From CAYYYG01 sp964490875 (GTDB taxonomy: Bacteria; Patescibacteriota; Microgenomatia; UBA1406; GWC2-37-13), in the NCBI GenBank assembly GCA_964490875.1, contig CAZBEF010000001.1, positions 62,001 to 126,000 on the forward strand: 64,000 nt of DNA. Direction: 5' to 3'. Both the position numbers and the translations under genes were made by a program. The notes under the pieces are model-generated. The model was not told the origin of the DNA and did no database searches. It saw nothing but the letters and a program-made list of their open reading frames with translations. The number at the start of each line of letters is the position of its first letter. Position 1 is the stretch's first letter. Shown here piece after piece: positions 53,802 through 61,549 of the stretch.

Positions 53802-53915
53802 ATGAAGCATTCTGGTATACAATTCAAATTTTTACTATGGCCTTCTATTATCTTAAGTATTGTTTTAACAATCGTACTTAATCTTATATTTTGGCTTGGC
53901 AGGTTATTCTTCTGA
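53802..53915 (+). CDS. Tiny single-pass membrane protein (37 residues)
   Basis: ATG 53802 with TATCTT ending 6 nt upstream (an in-frame ATG also exists at 53784). The product is a basic start (MKHSGIQFK) and one long hydrophobic helix ending WLGRLFF. The promoter placement matches other genes here, which supports it being real. It lies 18 nt before the GNAT gene, which has its own TATAAT. Confidence 0.45.
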   Translation: MKHSGIQFKFLLWPSIILSIVLTIVLNLIFWLGRLFF

Positions 53916-53932
53916 TATAATGTTCGAAAAAT

Positions 53933-55195
53933 ATGAAAGTAGAAGGAAAACATAAAGATCCAGCCGAGACGATAAATAAGCCAGATGCTCTCCTTACAAG
54001 TACTCCTGCAGATGTAAAAGATGGTTTTTTCCCTCCACATTTTATGAAGGCGACTTTTCAAAAAATTGGAGGAAGAAGTATGGTATTCACTGTACAAGGA
54101 AATGATTACCATGTTCTAATAATGCCCGGAAAAACTCCTACAGAATGTACCGCACGAATCGTATCAGGGGTGCTTGATTCCGGAATTCAGGAAGAATTAT
54201 TATCGGTAGTTCACAATAAATTACAGCGTGCGGGATATATAAATCCCAACATCTATGATTTTCAGCAAAGAATGAGTGAGGATTTCGCATTTGAATTAGT
54301 TGAAGAAAAAGACGGTCTTACATATGGATCACCCAATAGAGAACAGGCCATGCGTGCGCAGCAGTTGCAGAAAAGAGTCTGGGGATCTGAAGACAGTTTA
54401 TTATATCCATTTGATTTATATCATCGGTCATCCGGCACAGCAACGCATCTTGTCGCGACAAATAATGATGATACAGTTGCATTTTTATTGGGCTTCTATG
54501 CAGAAGGAACTACATGGCAGGGAAGAAAAGGATTTAAAAAAGGGCGCTGGATTGAATCACAAGTCATGGCTGTTCATGAGGAATATAGAGAAAAAAATAT
54601 CGCAAAACAATTAAAAATATTACAGAGAGGGCAAGCTTTAAAAGAAGGGATTCCAATTATACATTGGACTTTTGATCCATTGCAGTATAAAAATGCGATT
54701 TTAAACTTCAACAGTTTGGGAGGGCTGGCAGCTGAATTTCATAAGGGGCATTATCAGAGCTTTAATAATGATTTAAACAGAGTTCCTGCTTCACGATTTG
54801 GTGTCACATGGCAGCTCGATTCTTTAAGAGCTCAAAGAAAAGTAGAAGATACAGTAACAAAAGAAGATGCAAAAAGAAAACTTCAAGATCGTTTCAATGA
54901 GTTAATAAGTCAGAAAGCAGAAATTGTTTATCCGGTACATGACGGGAATTCATTTGATGCCGGAGCTTGGAAACCTACAACGGATTCGATTCTGGTAGCT
55001 ATCCCTAAAGATTGGAATGGTATACAACAAACTAATGTGCAATTGGCAACTATGTGGAGGAGTACTTCGGATACACTATTCGAAAAAATTTTACATGGCA
55101 AAAAACCGCACTATGCATTCTGCGAAGTGGTGTGCAACGAAGGACAATATTATCTCGTTGCATCTAAGCTTAATATGATTGAAGGTATAGTGTAA
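53933..55195 (+). CDS. GNAT-type acetyltransferase (COG3375-like) with extra domains
   Basis: A 420-residue protein. Residues ~140-300 fit a predicted GNAT family: RAQQLQKRVWGSED, VAFLLGFYAEG, ESQVMAVHEEYREKNIAKQLKILQR (acetyl-CoA-binding loop) and IIHWTFDPLQYKNAILNFNSLGG. The first ~110 residues and last ~100 residues are additional unrecognised parts. TATAAT lies 11 nt upstream of the ATG. Substrate unknown; soluble. Confidence 0.7.
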   Translation: MKVEGKHKDPAETINKPDALLTSTPADVKDGFFPPHFMKATFQKIGGRSMVFTVQGNDYHVLIMPGKTPTECTARIVSGVLDSGIQEELLSVVHNKLQRAGYINPNIYDFQQRMSEDFAFELVEEKDGLTYGSPNREQAMRAQQLQKRVWGSEDSLLYPFDLYHRSSGTATHLVATNNDDTVAFLLGFYAEGTTWQGRKGFKKGRWIESQVMAVHEEYREKNIAKQLKILQRGQALKEGIPIIHWTFDPLQYKNAILNFNSLGGLAAEFHKGHYQSFNNDLNRVPASRFGVTWQLDSLRAQRKVEDTVTKEDAKRKLQDRFNELISQKAEIVYPVHDGNSFDAGAWKPTTDSILVAIPKDWNGIQQTNVQLATMWRSTSDTLFEKILHGKKPHYAFCEVVCNEGQYYLVASKLNMIEGIV

Positions 55196-55387
55196 TTACA
55201 AAGTCATTTTTGGCACCATACCGCGCCCTACCATCATGGTCTCTTTTTCACATGTATCGACTATATTGAACTTAATATAGCCTTTACCGATACGTTCTCC
55301 ACTGCTGCACATTTCGGCAGTTGCAAAAGATAAAACGCCTGCAATAAGAAGTACACCGGCTATAAGACTAAGTAATGTTAGTTTCAT
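55196..55387 (-). CDS. Small exported protein with Cys pair
   Basis: A 63-residue protein with a clear signal peptide (MKLTLLSLIAGVLLIAGVLS, cleavage near ATA), then a ~38-residue mature part with two Cys (EMCSSGE and DTCEKET) that could form a disulfide. TAGAAT ends 7 nt before the ATG on the minus strand. It converges on the GNAT gene with no gap. No family recognised. Confidence 0.55.
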   Translation of the reverse strand: MKLTLLSLIAGVLLIAGVLSFATAEMCSSGERIGKGYIKFNIVDTCEKETMMVGRGMVPKMTL

Positions 55388-55447
55388 ATGCCCTATTCTA
55401 TACAGTAGGAGGTGGACTCAAGTGAGACTCAATTGTGGGTCAACAGA

Positions 55448-56752
55448 TCAGGCTTTTATAGCAGAATCGAGCTGTGGATTAACTTGGTATGTTTTATCCC
55501 GAAGTTCAATGAGCTTTACCGGCATATATGGTTCGACTTTTTTGTTTACCAGATTCATGGCGTCGTACACCTTTCTCCAGTTTTCTGCAGATGCTTCGTG
55601 TCCGAATGCTTCTAAAAGTTCATCTACTTCGTAGCGCTTTTTACTGTTTGAAAAAATAGTTTTTAACAGATAATACTGATTTGAGTCGTATGGAATTGAA
55701 ATCTGCTTGTCATCTATTATGAGAAGGCTATCGGTTCTGTTAAATGTAATTTTTGAAGGCAGTTTTTTAGTATTTTTTGCCACATCATGTTGTTGGATTA
55801 TCATTCTAATCTCTGCAGAAAGTAGGCGGGACAAAAGACACATAATTGCAGCAGATGAGAGAATCACAAATAAAATAATATAAGGGATAGATGCATTGAA
55901 AATATCATCTACAAACGTTATTGGTTTACCGGTAAGCACAACACCAACCGGGTTATTCTCAGAATCAAACAATGTCTGCGATACGATTACATAAGTTTTT
56001 TTATCAGCAGCGTTCTTAAATTCGCGAACCTTATTGGGATTCTTGAGTTCGTTATAGACATAACTTTTGTCGATATAGGTTGGCATTCTACCGTTATTTA
56101 ACAGTACTTTATTAAAGGTTGTCACTATTTCAAAAGAAACATCAAAATCTATTGTCCGGATATCGATTTCGCTGGTTTCGATTTCTCCATTTTTTATTGT
56201 GATCTTTTTTTCAATTTTAGCCAAATTTGTTTGTAGTTTTTCATCGGCTGTTTCTTGAATAAAGCGATCCGGATTGTAAATACTTACCATAATTACTCCG
56301 ATTGTTTTTCCATTATTGGTTATGGGTTTCGATAAAACCCGCCACTGTTCATTGGTGATGTTTGTTATGGTCTGCGGATTTTGAAATGCCATGAGATGGT
56401 TGAAGTCCGAAGAATCAAGTAGCCCTGTAATAGGTGCGTTGCGTTCAATAATAAATCCGTCGGTGCTTATTATATATAATGTAGAAGAAAAACCGCTTGA
56501 TCCGTTTGGATGCGGAGTCTGCGGATCGGAAGCATAGAGAGAGGTATCCCATTTACCATTTTCGTACGTAAGCTCCTGAGAGACTCGTTTTGTAAAAGTT
56601 TCGAGTTCGTACTGGATGAATTTAACTGCAAAATGTCTCAGAAGAATCAGGGCAGCCGCAATGTTTAGTACCAGTACAATCAAAAATAGTCCAATACTTT
56701 TGGAGAGAATGATCTTACGGGCGTACTGTTCGCCTTTTTTGGCCTGATCCAT
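55448..56752 (-). CDS. Membrane sensor with extracellular Cache-like domain and cytoplasmic winged helix
   Basis: A protein of 434 residues from ATG 56752 (TATAAT 56759-56764 on the minus strand ends 6 nt upstream). Helix 1 at about 16-42, a ~250-residue outer domain with a Cache-type look (STLYIISTDGFIIERNAPITG; EQWRVLSKPITNNGKTIGVIMVSI), helix 2 at about 293-318, then a ~100-residue cytoplasmic end. That end resembles an OmpR-type winged helix: a short strand pair, ISIPYDSNQYYLLKTIFSN, VDELLEAFG and a final helix plus beta wing. It may be a membrane-tethered one-component regulator. It lies just after the PAP2 gene. Confidence 0.6.
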   Translation of the reverse strand: MDQAKKGEQYARKIILSKSIGLFLIVLVLNIAAALILLRHFAVKFIQYELETFTKRVSQELTYENGKWDTSLYASDPQTPHPNGSSGFSSTLYIISTDGFIIERNAPITGLLDSSDFNHLMAFQNPQTITNITNEQWRVLSKPITNNGKTIGVIMVSIYNPDRFIQETADEKLQTNLAKIEKKITIKNGEIETSEIDIRTIDFDVSFEIVTTFNKVLLNNGRMPTYIDKSYVYNELKNPNKVREFKNAADKKTYVIVSQTLFDSENNPVGVVLTGKPITFVDDIFNASIPYIILFVILSSAAIMCLLSRLLSAEIRMIIQQHDVAKNTKKLPSKITFNRTDSLLIIDDKQISIPYDSNQYYLLKTIFSNSKKRYEVDELLEAFGHEASAENWRKVYDAMNLVNKKVEPYMPVKLIELRDKTYQVNPQLDSAIKA

Positions 56753-56759
56753 AGCTCTA

Positions 56760-57434
56760 TTATACATCACTATAAGTCTTTTTTCTTCTTCTGAGCGAGT
56801 AGTTAAAAAACGCCATCGACACCATTCCAGTGCCCAGTCCAAGCAGTGTCCCAGCCATAACATCGGTAGTCCAGTGCTGGCCTAAAGCAACTTTTGCCAG
56901 GGCAACTAATGCAGCCAAACCAAGAAATCCTGCAACCGCTCCTCCTTTTATTATGAGAGGTATTTTTTTTGATTGAAGAATCATGCCGCTAATAAGAATA
57001 GCAAAAAAGAATGCTCGAAGGCTGTGTCCAGATGGGTAGGAGTTGGCACCTTCTGCGACGTAGTTTGATGGAAACCAGACATTAGACTGGAGTTTATAAA
57101 ATTGAAACGGGGGAGGCGGCTGGGAAAGAATCAGTTTGCCAATCAGCTCAAGAAAGTGGGCGCCGATGTATGTTCCAAACACAATTATCATCTGCCACCA
57201 TTGCCTCCAGAGAGCGAGAACGATAAAGATAAGGATGGTTATGATTTCAAACCGGGCCGATTCGCCGATAAGTTCGAGGTAGCGGTAGGCTCGTTCGGGC
57301 AAATTATCTTGGATTTTAACGGTCATATCGAAGTCAAACGGCCGCAAAATGTCTGAGCGGACTAAGAAGGTGAAGGCGAAGAAAAGGCTTATGAGAAAGA
57401 GTCCGGTAATTGCTATTATAATTCTTTTTTGCAT
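56760..57434 (-). CDS. PAP2-family membrane phosphatase
   Basis: A 224-residue protein with six helices. The phosphatase motifs are partly kept: PSGH at 134-137 and GQHWTTDV (H187, D191). In motif 1 (GKLILSQPPPP) the Arg of the usual KxxxxxxRP is missing, and in motif 3 the Arg is also absent (AKVALGQH). Active members recycle undecaprenyl-pyrophosphate or phosphatidate; the missing Arg residues lower confidence in activity. TATAAT ends 5 nt before the ATG. The gene stops 8 nt before the next start. Confidence 0.8.
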   Translation of the reverse strand: MQKRIIIAITGLFLISLFFAFTFLVRSDILRPFDFDMTVKIQDNLPERAYRYLELIGESARFEIITILIFIVLALWRQWWQMIIVFGTYIGAHFLELIGKLILSQPPPPFQFYKLQSNVWFPSNYVAEGANSYPSGHSLRAFFFAILISGMILQSKKIPLIIKGGAVAGFLGLAALVALAKVALGQHWTTDVMAGTLLGLGTGMVSMAFFNYSLRRRKKTYSDV

Positions 57435-57469
57435 ACTTAATTATAAACTAACCAACTATCTTTATATAT

Positions 57470-57642
57470 ATTTGATCTGCTAGGTGGCAGAGCGGAGGGC
57501 TCCCATCAGCGCGCAATGACCGTTAAGGTTGCCAACCGACTATGAAAGAACACGAGACGTTACCATTTCAGGCTACCAACTATAGAGCATTACTAAATGA
57601 GCACTGATGGGAGGAGCGATGACAGAATCTAGCAGATCAAAT
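57470..57642 (+). repeat. Intergenic structured element, copy B (173 bp)
   Basis: Ends in a perfect 14-bp inverted repeat (ATTTGATCTGCTAG / CTAGCAGATCAAAT). Inside, a second arm pair CTCCCATCAG (57500-57509) / CTGATGGGAG (57604-57613) closes a ~94-nt interior. The core (57482-57613) matches copy A (51721-51855) in opposite orientation; the outer ends do not. It fills the gap between the PAP2 start and the next gene. A miniature inverted-repeat element or a structured RNA are the main options. Confidence 0.72.
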
Positions 57643-57648
57643 TAAAGT

Positions 57649-58950
57649 CTACTGTCTACTTGCAGATTCACTGAGAGTTTCAAGAACCAGTTGAGGAACG
57701 TAGAGAAATTCGTGGTCTTTATAGCCGTTGCGGATCAGTGCATCGCGGACATTTTTGGAGAGAACAACCGGGTAATAATCATCTATTTTTCTGGTGAGTG
57801 TCTGCTGTTCGGTAAGATCTTCGGAAAGGTCGTGGCCAATTGTCAGAATGCCTTTTTTGGTTGCACTATGTTTATATCCCAGTTTTTCAATACGATCATA
57901 GAATCTTGTTTTATATTCAGTGATTCCTTCACGCGTTGCCCGAAAGACTATTTTTCTTCCTTTTGCGATATCAAGTATTTTTTTCAACACAACATCCGTC
58001 GGATCAATTAATGTAATGTTCCTGTATTTTTGAGAAATAGATTCAAGCGATATAATATCTTCGGTATCTTTCAACACGCCTCGTTTATCTTCGGACTGGA
58101 CAAAGCTTTTATGGTATCTATCACCAACTATAATAATGCGTTTTGTTTTCCAGCGGTTCTCTTTTTCTATTTTTCTGATATTCTGGCATAAAATATCGAG
58201 TTTATGAGGAGATAAATCGTATGCATCAAGATCCGGCAGAAAGATCTGGTCGTCTTTCACCGGAAAGAAAATATATTCGCCGGCGTTTTCCGAACCTGAT
58301 CGTACTAACACTTCTTTCAAATCTTCAAATGTTGTTGTAGCATCGTAGAAATTCCAAATAGTACTGTATAAAGGTTTTTTCTCCGAGATAGTTATTGCCA
58401 TTTCATCTTTATGAGTTAATACAAACTGCATGCCAATGAAATCTCCTTTACCGACAAATAGTACGGAATGTCCTTTTTTTAAGGATGCATAAATTGTGCC
58501 ATTTTTTATATTTTCTGAAAGGGTGCTCTTAGCTGCCAATACCCGATCCAGCCACGTTTTTTTATCTAGAGTATCAAATAATTTTTTGACACCAAATATT
58601 CCAAATGAATACAAAACGATATTCGGAATATGATAGATAATATTTGCTTTATGAACAGGTTCTCCTATCAGATCCCACAAATAATCCACTCCGGTTAACA
58701 GCGCTGGTGAAAAATTGGTCCAGACGGGCATGTGTTGTATGAGATTTTGAAAATAAGATGGAAAGACAGTGAATAAAAATCCAAATGCCAATGATGCCGG
58801 CAGTGCAAAATTTTGGAGCATCTTCATGGCGGTATTGGTATTGGACTTTCGTTCAAATCCGCCAATATATTCCATTTCAGATGGAGTGAGTTTTGCATTC
58901 GTTTCTATTTTTGCAGCTATAGCAAGCAAAGTTTTTTTTGAATAAGCCAT
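57649..58950 (-). CDS. Membrane protein with large cytoplasmic domain, unknown function
   Basis: A 433-residue protein: a charged N-terminus (about 1-40), two to three hydrophobic segments (about 45-130), then ~300 soluble residues. The soluble part has alternating strands and helices (HSVLFVGKGDFIGMQFVLTHKD; KTKRIIIVGDRYHKSFVQ; RKIVFRATREGITE) that look Rossmann-like, perhaps two tandem NAD-binding-type domains as in TrkA-N proteins, but no GxGxxG is intact. No family recognised. Confidence 0.55.
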   Translation of the reverse strand: MAYSKKTLLAIAAKIETNAKLTPSEMEYIGGFERKSNTNTAMKMLQNFALPASLAFGFLFTVFPSYFQNLIQHMPVWTNFSPALLTGVDYLWDLIGEPVHKANIIYHIPNIVLYSFGIFGVKKLFDTLDKKTWLDRVLAAKSTLSENIKNGTIYASLKKGHSVLFVGKGDFIGMQFVLTHKDEMAITISEKKPLYSTIWNFYDATTTFEDLKEVLVRSGSENAGEYIFFPVKDDQIFLPDLDAYDLSPHKLDILCQNIRKIEKENRWKTKRIIIVGDRYHKSFVQSEDKRGVLKDTEDIISLESISQKYRNITLIDPTDVVLKKILDIAKGRKIVFRATREGITEYKTRFYDRIEKLGYKHSATKKGILTIGHDLSEDLTEQQTLTRKIDDYYPVVLSKNVRDALIRNGYKDHEFLYVPQLVLETLSESASRQ

Positions 58951-59017
58951 ACGTTTTGTGGATAGAATTGTAGCATATTAAAAGGCAAATATAATCGTGT
59001 TATAATTTTCCAACAGT

Positions 59018-59809
59018 ATGGATATTATTGATAGATTAGAGAAAAAATTTGGCTGGATGGCAGTTGAAAACCTTACTTACTATCTTATAGGAGGTCAGGT
59101 GCTGGTTTTTTTGCTTGCAACTACATCACCAAAGTTTTATCAGTATTTTACTTTGCAGGGGGATCGTGTAATGAATGGAGAATGGTGGTTGCTTTTTACA
59201 TTTCTATTTAGTCCGATTTCAACGAGCCTTATCTTTGCAGTCTTTGTCTGGTATATTTTTTATCTCTATGGTACTACTCTTGAGAGGCGGTGGGGATCGT
59301 TTCGGTATCTAATGTATATTCTTATTTCATATATCGCATCGATCGCACTGGCTTTTATTTTTCCTCACGCTTCATTAACGAACACTTATTTGTATACTTC
59401 AATATTTTTGGCATTTGCATTTATTTATCCGAATTTTCAGCTCATGCTTTTTTTTATTATTCCGGTCAAAATAAAATGGCTGGCCGCTTTGGCATGGATT
59501 GGTATTATCGGCTCGGTAGTTATGGGTGATATGGCAACTAAGGTGCTGGTATTGGTTTCGATTAGTAATTTTATTTTGTTTTTTTGGAAAGATCTAGTCT
59601 ACGAGGGAAAGCGGCTGGTGAGAATGCCGGCGGCCGGATTTTCTCAGAAGGTGAAAGCGGGAAAGGCGTATCATGTGTGTGCGGTATGCGGAGATAATGA
59701 ACGGGATAATCCGGATATGCAGATTCGGTATTGCAGCAAGTGTATGCCTTCAACGTGTTATTGCGGCGATCATATACGGAATCATGTGCATATTCGGAAG
59801 CCGAATTAA
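59018..59809 (+). CDS. Rhomboid-like membrane protein with C-terminal zinc-binding tail
   Basis: A 263-residue protein with six hydrophobic segments in the rhomboid/derlin order (GEWWLLFTFLFSP, then WYIFYLYGTTLERRWGSFRYL). The catalytic GxSG of active rhomboids is not present; the corresponding place reads NTYLYTSIF, so it is probably a pseudoprotease. The last ~45 residues hold CAVCGD, CSKCM and CYCGDHIRNHVH, a treble-clef or zinc-ribbon-like Cys/His cluster. TATAAT lies 11 nt upstream. Its role may be membrane-protein quality control. Confidence 0.7.
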   Translation: MDIIDRLEKKFGWMAVENLTYYLIGGQVLVFLLATTSPKFYQYFTLQGDRVMNGEWWLLFTFLFSPISTSLIFAVFVWYIFYLYGTTLERRWGSFRYLMYILISYIASIALAFIFPHASLTNTYLYTSIFLAFAFIYPNFQLMLFFIIPVKIKWLAALAWIGIIGSVVMGDMATKVLVLVSISNFILFFWKDLVYEGKRLVRMPAAGFSQKVKAGKAYHVCAVCGDNERDNPDMQIRYCSKCMPSTCYCGDHIRNHVHIRKPN

Positions 59810-59852
59810 AAGGAAGAAGTTATACAGGGTATAACGAATATTTTAATCGCTC

Positions 59853-59937
59853 GATACGAATTTTTTTGCTCCATGGGAACCCTCCTCTGGCCAGACAACC
59901 GTCCAGAAGGAATCCCAAGTCGCAAAAAAATTGTATC
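59853..59937. repeat. Long intergenic hairpin, 85 nt
   Basis: Outer stem ATACGAATTTTTTTGC (59854-59869) pairs with GCAAAAAAATTGTAT (59922-59936) with one bulge. Inside, GGGA/TCCC and TCCTCTGG/CCAGAAGGA (one bulged A) pair to give one extended hairpin with a ~12-nt loop. No T run follows on either strand side, so it is not a simple terminator. It lies between the rhomboid-like and alkyltransferase-like genes. Not matched to a known RNA class. Confidence 0.6.
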
Positions 59938-59979
59938 TTCGCTCAGACCTTAGACTATAGTTAATAATTATTTCCTAAT

Positions 59980-60282
59980 ATGTCATTCAAAGATCAGGTG
60001 TATGAAATAACAAAAAAAATTCCCAAAGGAAAGGTTGCAACATACGGGCAGATTGCGAGGCTTGCCGGGAATGCAAGGGCAGCACGGGCTGTTGGTATGT
60101 GTATGCGAACTAATCCAAATGCTCCGCATACTCCATGCCACCGGGTTGTCGCCTCTGATGGAAAAATGACAGGCTATTCTGCAGGCGAAGGTGTTTCAAC
60201 AAAAAAAGCAATGCTTCTTGATGAAGGAGTAATTTTTAATGGAAATAGAGTAGATCTTGCTAAGTCGCAGTGGAATCCTTAA
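59980..60282 (+). CDS. Single-domain O6-alkylguanine-DNA alkyltransferase-like protein
   Basis: A 100-residue protein consisting only of the C-terminal methyltransferase domain: IPKGKVATYGQIARLAG (helix-turn-helix), ARAVGMCMRTNP and the active-site motif PCHRVV with C53. It lacks the N-terminal domain of full-length Ogt, like alkyltransferase-like and CPR short forms, but keeps the acceptor Cys, so direct alkyl removal is possible. Confidence 0.87.
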   Translation: MSFKDQVYEITKKIPKGKVATYGQIARLAGNARAARAVGMCMRTNPNAPHTPCHRVVASDGKMTGYSAGEGVSTKKAMLLDEGVIFNGNRVDLAKSQWNP

Positions 60283-60283
60283 C

Positions 60284-60332
60284 CTAAGAAAGGAGGTAAA
60301 TGAACAATTTGTTTTTTTACCTCCTTACTTAG
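60284..60332. promoter_or_regulatory. Hairpin that pairs a perfect Shine-Dalgarno sequence
   Basis: CTAAG-A-AAGGAGGTAAA (60284-60300) pairs with TTTACCTCCTT-A-CTTAG (60316-60332), 16 bp with one A:A mismatch. No T run follows on either strand, so it is not a standard terminator although it lies between convergent genes. A 10-codon frame (ATG 60300 to TAG 60332) starts right after AAGGAGGT but is probably a by-product of the symmetry. Confidence 0.5.
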
Positions 60333-60346
60333 TGTGTTCTACACAT

Positions 60347-60496
60347 TTATACAGTTGATCTTCTAAAAAAGCGTGCAATAAATACGACTAATGCAACGAC
60401 TAACAGTATATGGATTAAATCACCTCCAACATGAAAAGCAAATCCTCCGAGCCATGACAGCACAAGAATTGCGAGTAATAATTCTAAAAGTCCCAT
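60347..60496 (-). CDS. Lmo0937-family small membrane protein
   Basis: 49 residues from ATG 60496, chosen because a strong Shine-Dalgarno site (AGGAGGTGA) lies 6-7 nt upstream; the frame extends further but without support. Two short hydrophobic segments around FAFHVGGDLIHILLV and a basic end (RFFRRSTV), the pattern of the Lmo0937/DUF5670 family, tiny membrane proteins often linked to stress response. Together with the KGG proteins nearby it suggests a stress-gene cluster. Confidence 0.7.
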   Translation of the reverse strand: MGLLELLLAILVLSWLGGFAFHVGGDLIHILLVVALVVFIARFFRRSTV

Positions 60497-60701
60497 GATG
60501 TTCACCTCCTTACTAAAAAATGATAATAAGAAGAGTATATAAATCAAGATTTAAGATAATATCAAAGAATAGTTATATTAATGTAAGACGGAGCATATCT
60601 ACTTACTAAACTGTTACTCTTCGCATACTCCTTTTATACTGATCGATTGTACTATAGAAAGTACAATTATTAATTAATATAAGAATCGAGGTGAAAATAC
60701 T

Positions 60702-60881
60702 ATGGCACGTAGAGGACGCGGAGGAAACAGAAACGCCGCTGAAAATCTAACAGATGAAGATAGAGCACGGGGTGGAAGAATCGCCCACGAGAAGGGAACT
60801 GCCCATGAATTTACTTCTGAAGAAGCACGAGAGGCCGGAAGAAAAGGTGGCGAATCCCGGAGTAATAGAGATGATGAATAA
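60702..60881 (+). CDS. Small KGG-motif hydrophilic stress-type protein (59 residues)
   Basis: A highly charged, Gly/Arg-rich protein with two related motifs: DEDRARGGRIAHEKGTAHEF and SEEAREAGRKGGESR. The second is the YciG/GsiB-type KGG motif of general-stress and desiccation proteins. GAGGTGA lies 8 nt upstream of the ATG, one of the few Shine-Dalgarno sites in the window. A perfect terminator follows at 60901. Confidence 0.75.
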   Translation: MARRGRGGNRNAAENLTDEDRARGGRIAHEKGTAHEFTSEEAREAGRKGGESRSNRDDE

Positions 60882-60900
60882 CTATGCGAAACATTATTGA

Positions 60901-60938
60901 ATAGACAGTACAATGCATTGTACTGTCTATTTTTTTTG
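60901..60938 (+). terminator. Terminator of the KGG protein gene
   Basis: A perfect 30-bp palindrome with arms ATAGACAGTACAATG (60901-60915) and CATTGTACTGTCTAT (60916-60930), followed by T at 60930-60938, 19 nt after the stop. Confidence 0.88.
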
Positions 60939-60962
60939 GTTATTTTGTATACTTAACTCACT

Positions 60963-61250
60963 ATGTCAGCAAATACTATTCAGTATGAAAAAGGAACTAT
61001 TAAGGTAGTATGGGTTGAAAATAATATTCAGGAGATTCATTCACGGATGTTTGAAGATGAAAAAGAAGCGGCGGATTTTGCCAAAGGAAAACAAGATTAC
61101 ATTATCTTCTCACTAATAAAACAACAAAATATGGAAACGTTTTCCTGGAAAATTCTTCCATATGGAAATTACCGGATCTATTTAATGCTTCTTCGCAACT
61201 ATTATCGTTTCCGGGGAAATGTATTGAGAGTCTTAAAAAAGATTGTCTAA
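60963..61250 (+). CDS. Hypothetical 95-residue protein
   Basis: A soluble protein with a beta-rich first part (EKGTIKVVWVENNIQEIHSRMFED) and a basic aromatic end (YRIYLMLLRNYYRFRGNVLRVLKK). TATACT ends 9 nt before the ATG. It lies among stress-type genes and is followed by a bidirectional-looking terminator. No family recognised. Confidence 0.55.
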   Translation: MSANTIQYEKGTIKVVWVENNIQEIHSRMFEDEKEAADFAKGKQDYIIFSLIKQQNMETFSWKILPYGNYRIYLMLLRNYYRFRGNVLRVLKKIV

Positions 61251-61262
61251 GTTTTTTAAAAA

Positions 61263-61293
61263 GAAGAGACAGTTTTTTATTAACTGTCTCTTC
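61263..61293. terminator. Terminator hairpin between convergent genes
   Basis: GAAGAGACAGTT (61263-61274) pairs perfectly with AACTGTCTCTTC (61282-61293). It is followed by AAAATTTT on one side and flanked by TTTTTTAAAAA on the other, so it could end transcription from both directions. Confidence 0.7.
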
Positions 61294-61318
61294 AAAATTT
61301 TCTATCTTTCATAGGTTG

Positions 61319-61549
61319 TTATCTGTTTTGCCAACGTGCCTGTGCACCCATTTTACCGAGTTTACCGCTTTTTACGTCGCTATCTTCGGCCCGTGCCTGT
61401 CCTCCTTTTTGAGCGGCCTGAATGGTTCGAGCGTCTCCTGCTTTAAATTTTGTAGGAGAAGCCTGGCCACCTTTTTGACCAATCATAGAAACTTTACTGC
61501 TTGGCATTGCTGCAAAACCTCGTTTACTTTTTCCTCTTGTTCTTGCCAT
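61319..61549 (-). CDS. KGG-motif small basic stress-type protein
   Basis: 76 residues from ATG 61549, with AAAGGAGGTGA upstream (strong Shine-Dalgarno). Very basic, with GQKGG repeated twice (SMIGQKGGQAS; AAQKGGQARAE) and LGKMGAQARW, the repeated helical KGG/GAQ unit of GsiB-type general-stress proteins. It pairs functionally with the 59-residue KGG protein at 60702. Confidence 0.78.
   Translation of the reverse strand: MARTRGKSKRGFAAMPSSKVSMIGQKGGQASPTKFKAGDARTIQAAQKGGQARAEDSDVKSGKLGKMGAQARWQNR

Noticed and set aside
59853..59937. Bacterial SRP (4.5S) RNA
   Set aside because: The loop has CAGAAGGAA but not the conserved GGAA tetraloop with the paired symmetric and asymmetric internal loops.
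60300..60332. Leader peptide gene (10 codons after a perfect Shine-Dalgarno site)
   Set aside because: The codons mirror the complementary arm of a palindrome, and no plus-strand gene follows that it could control.
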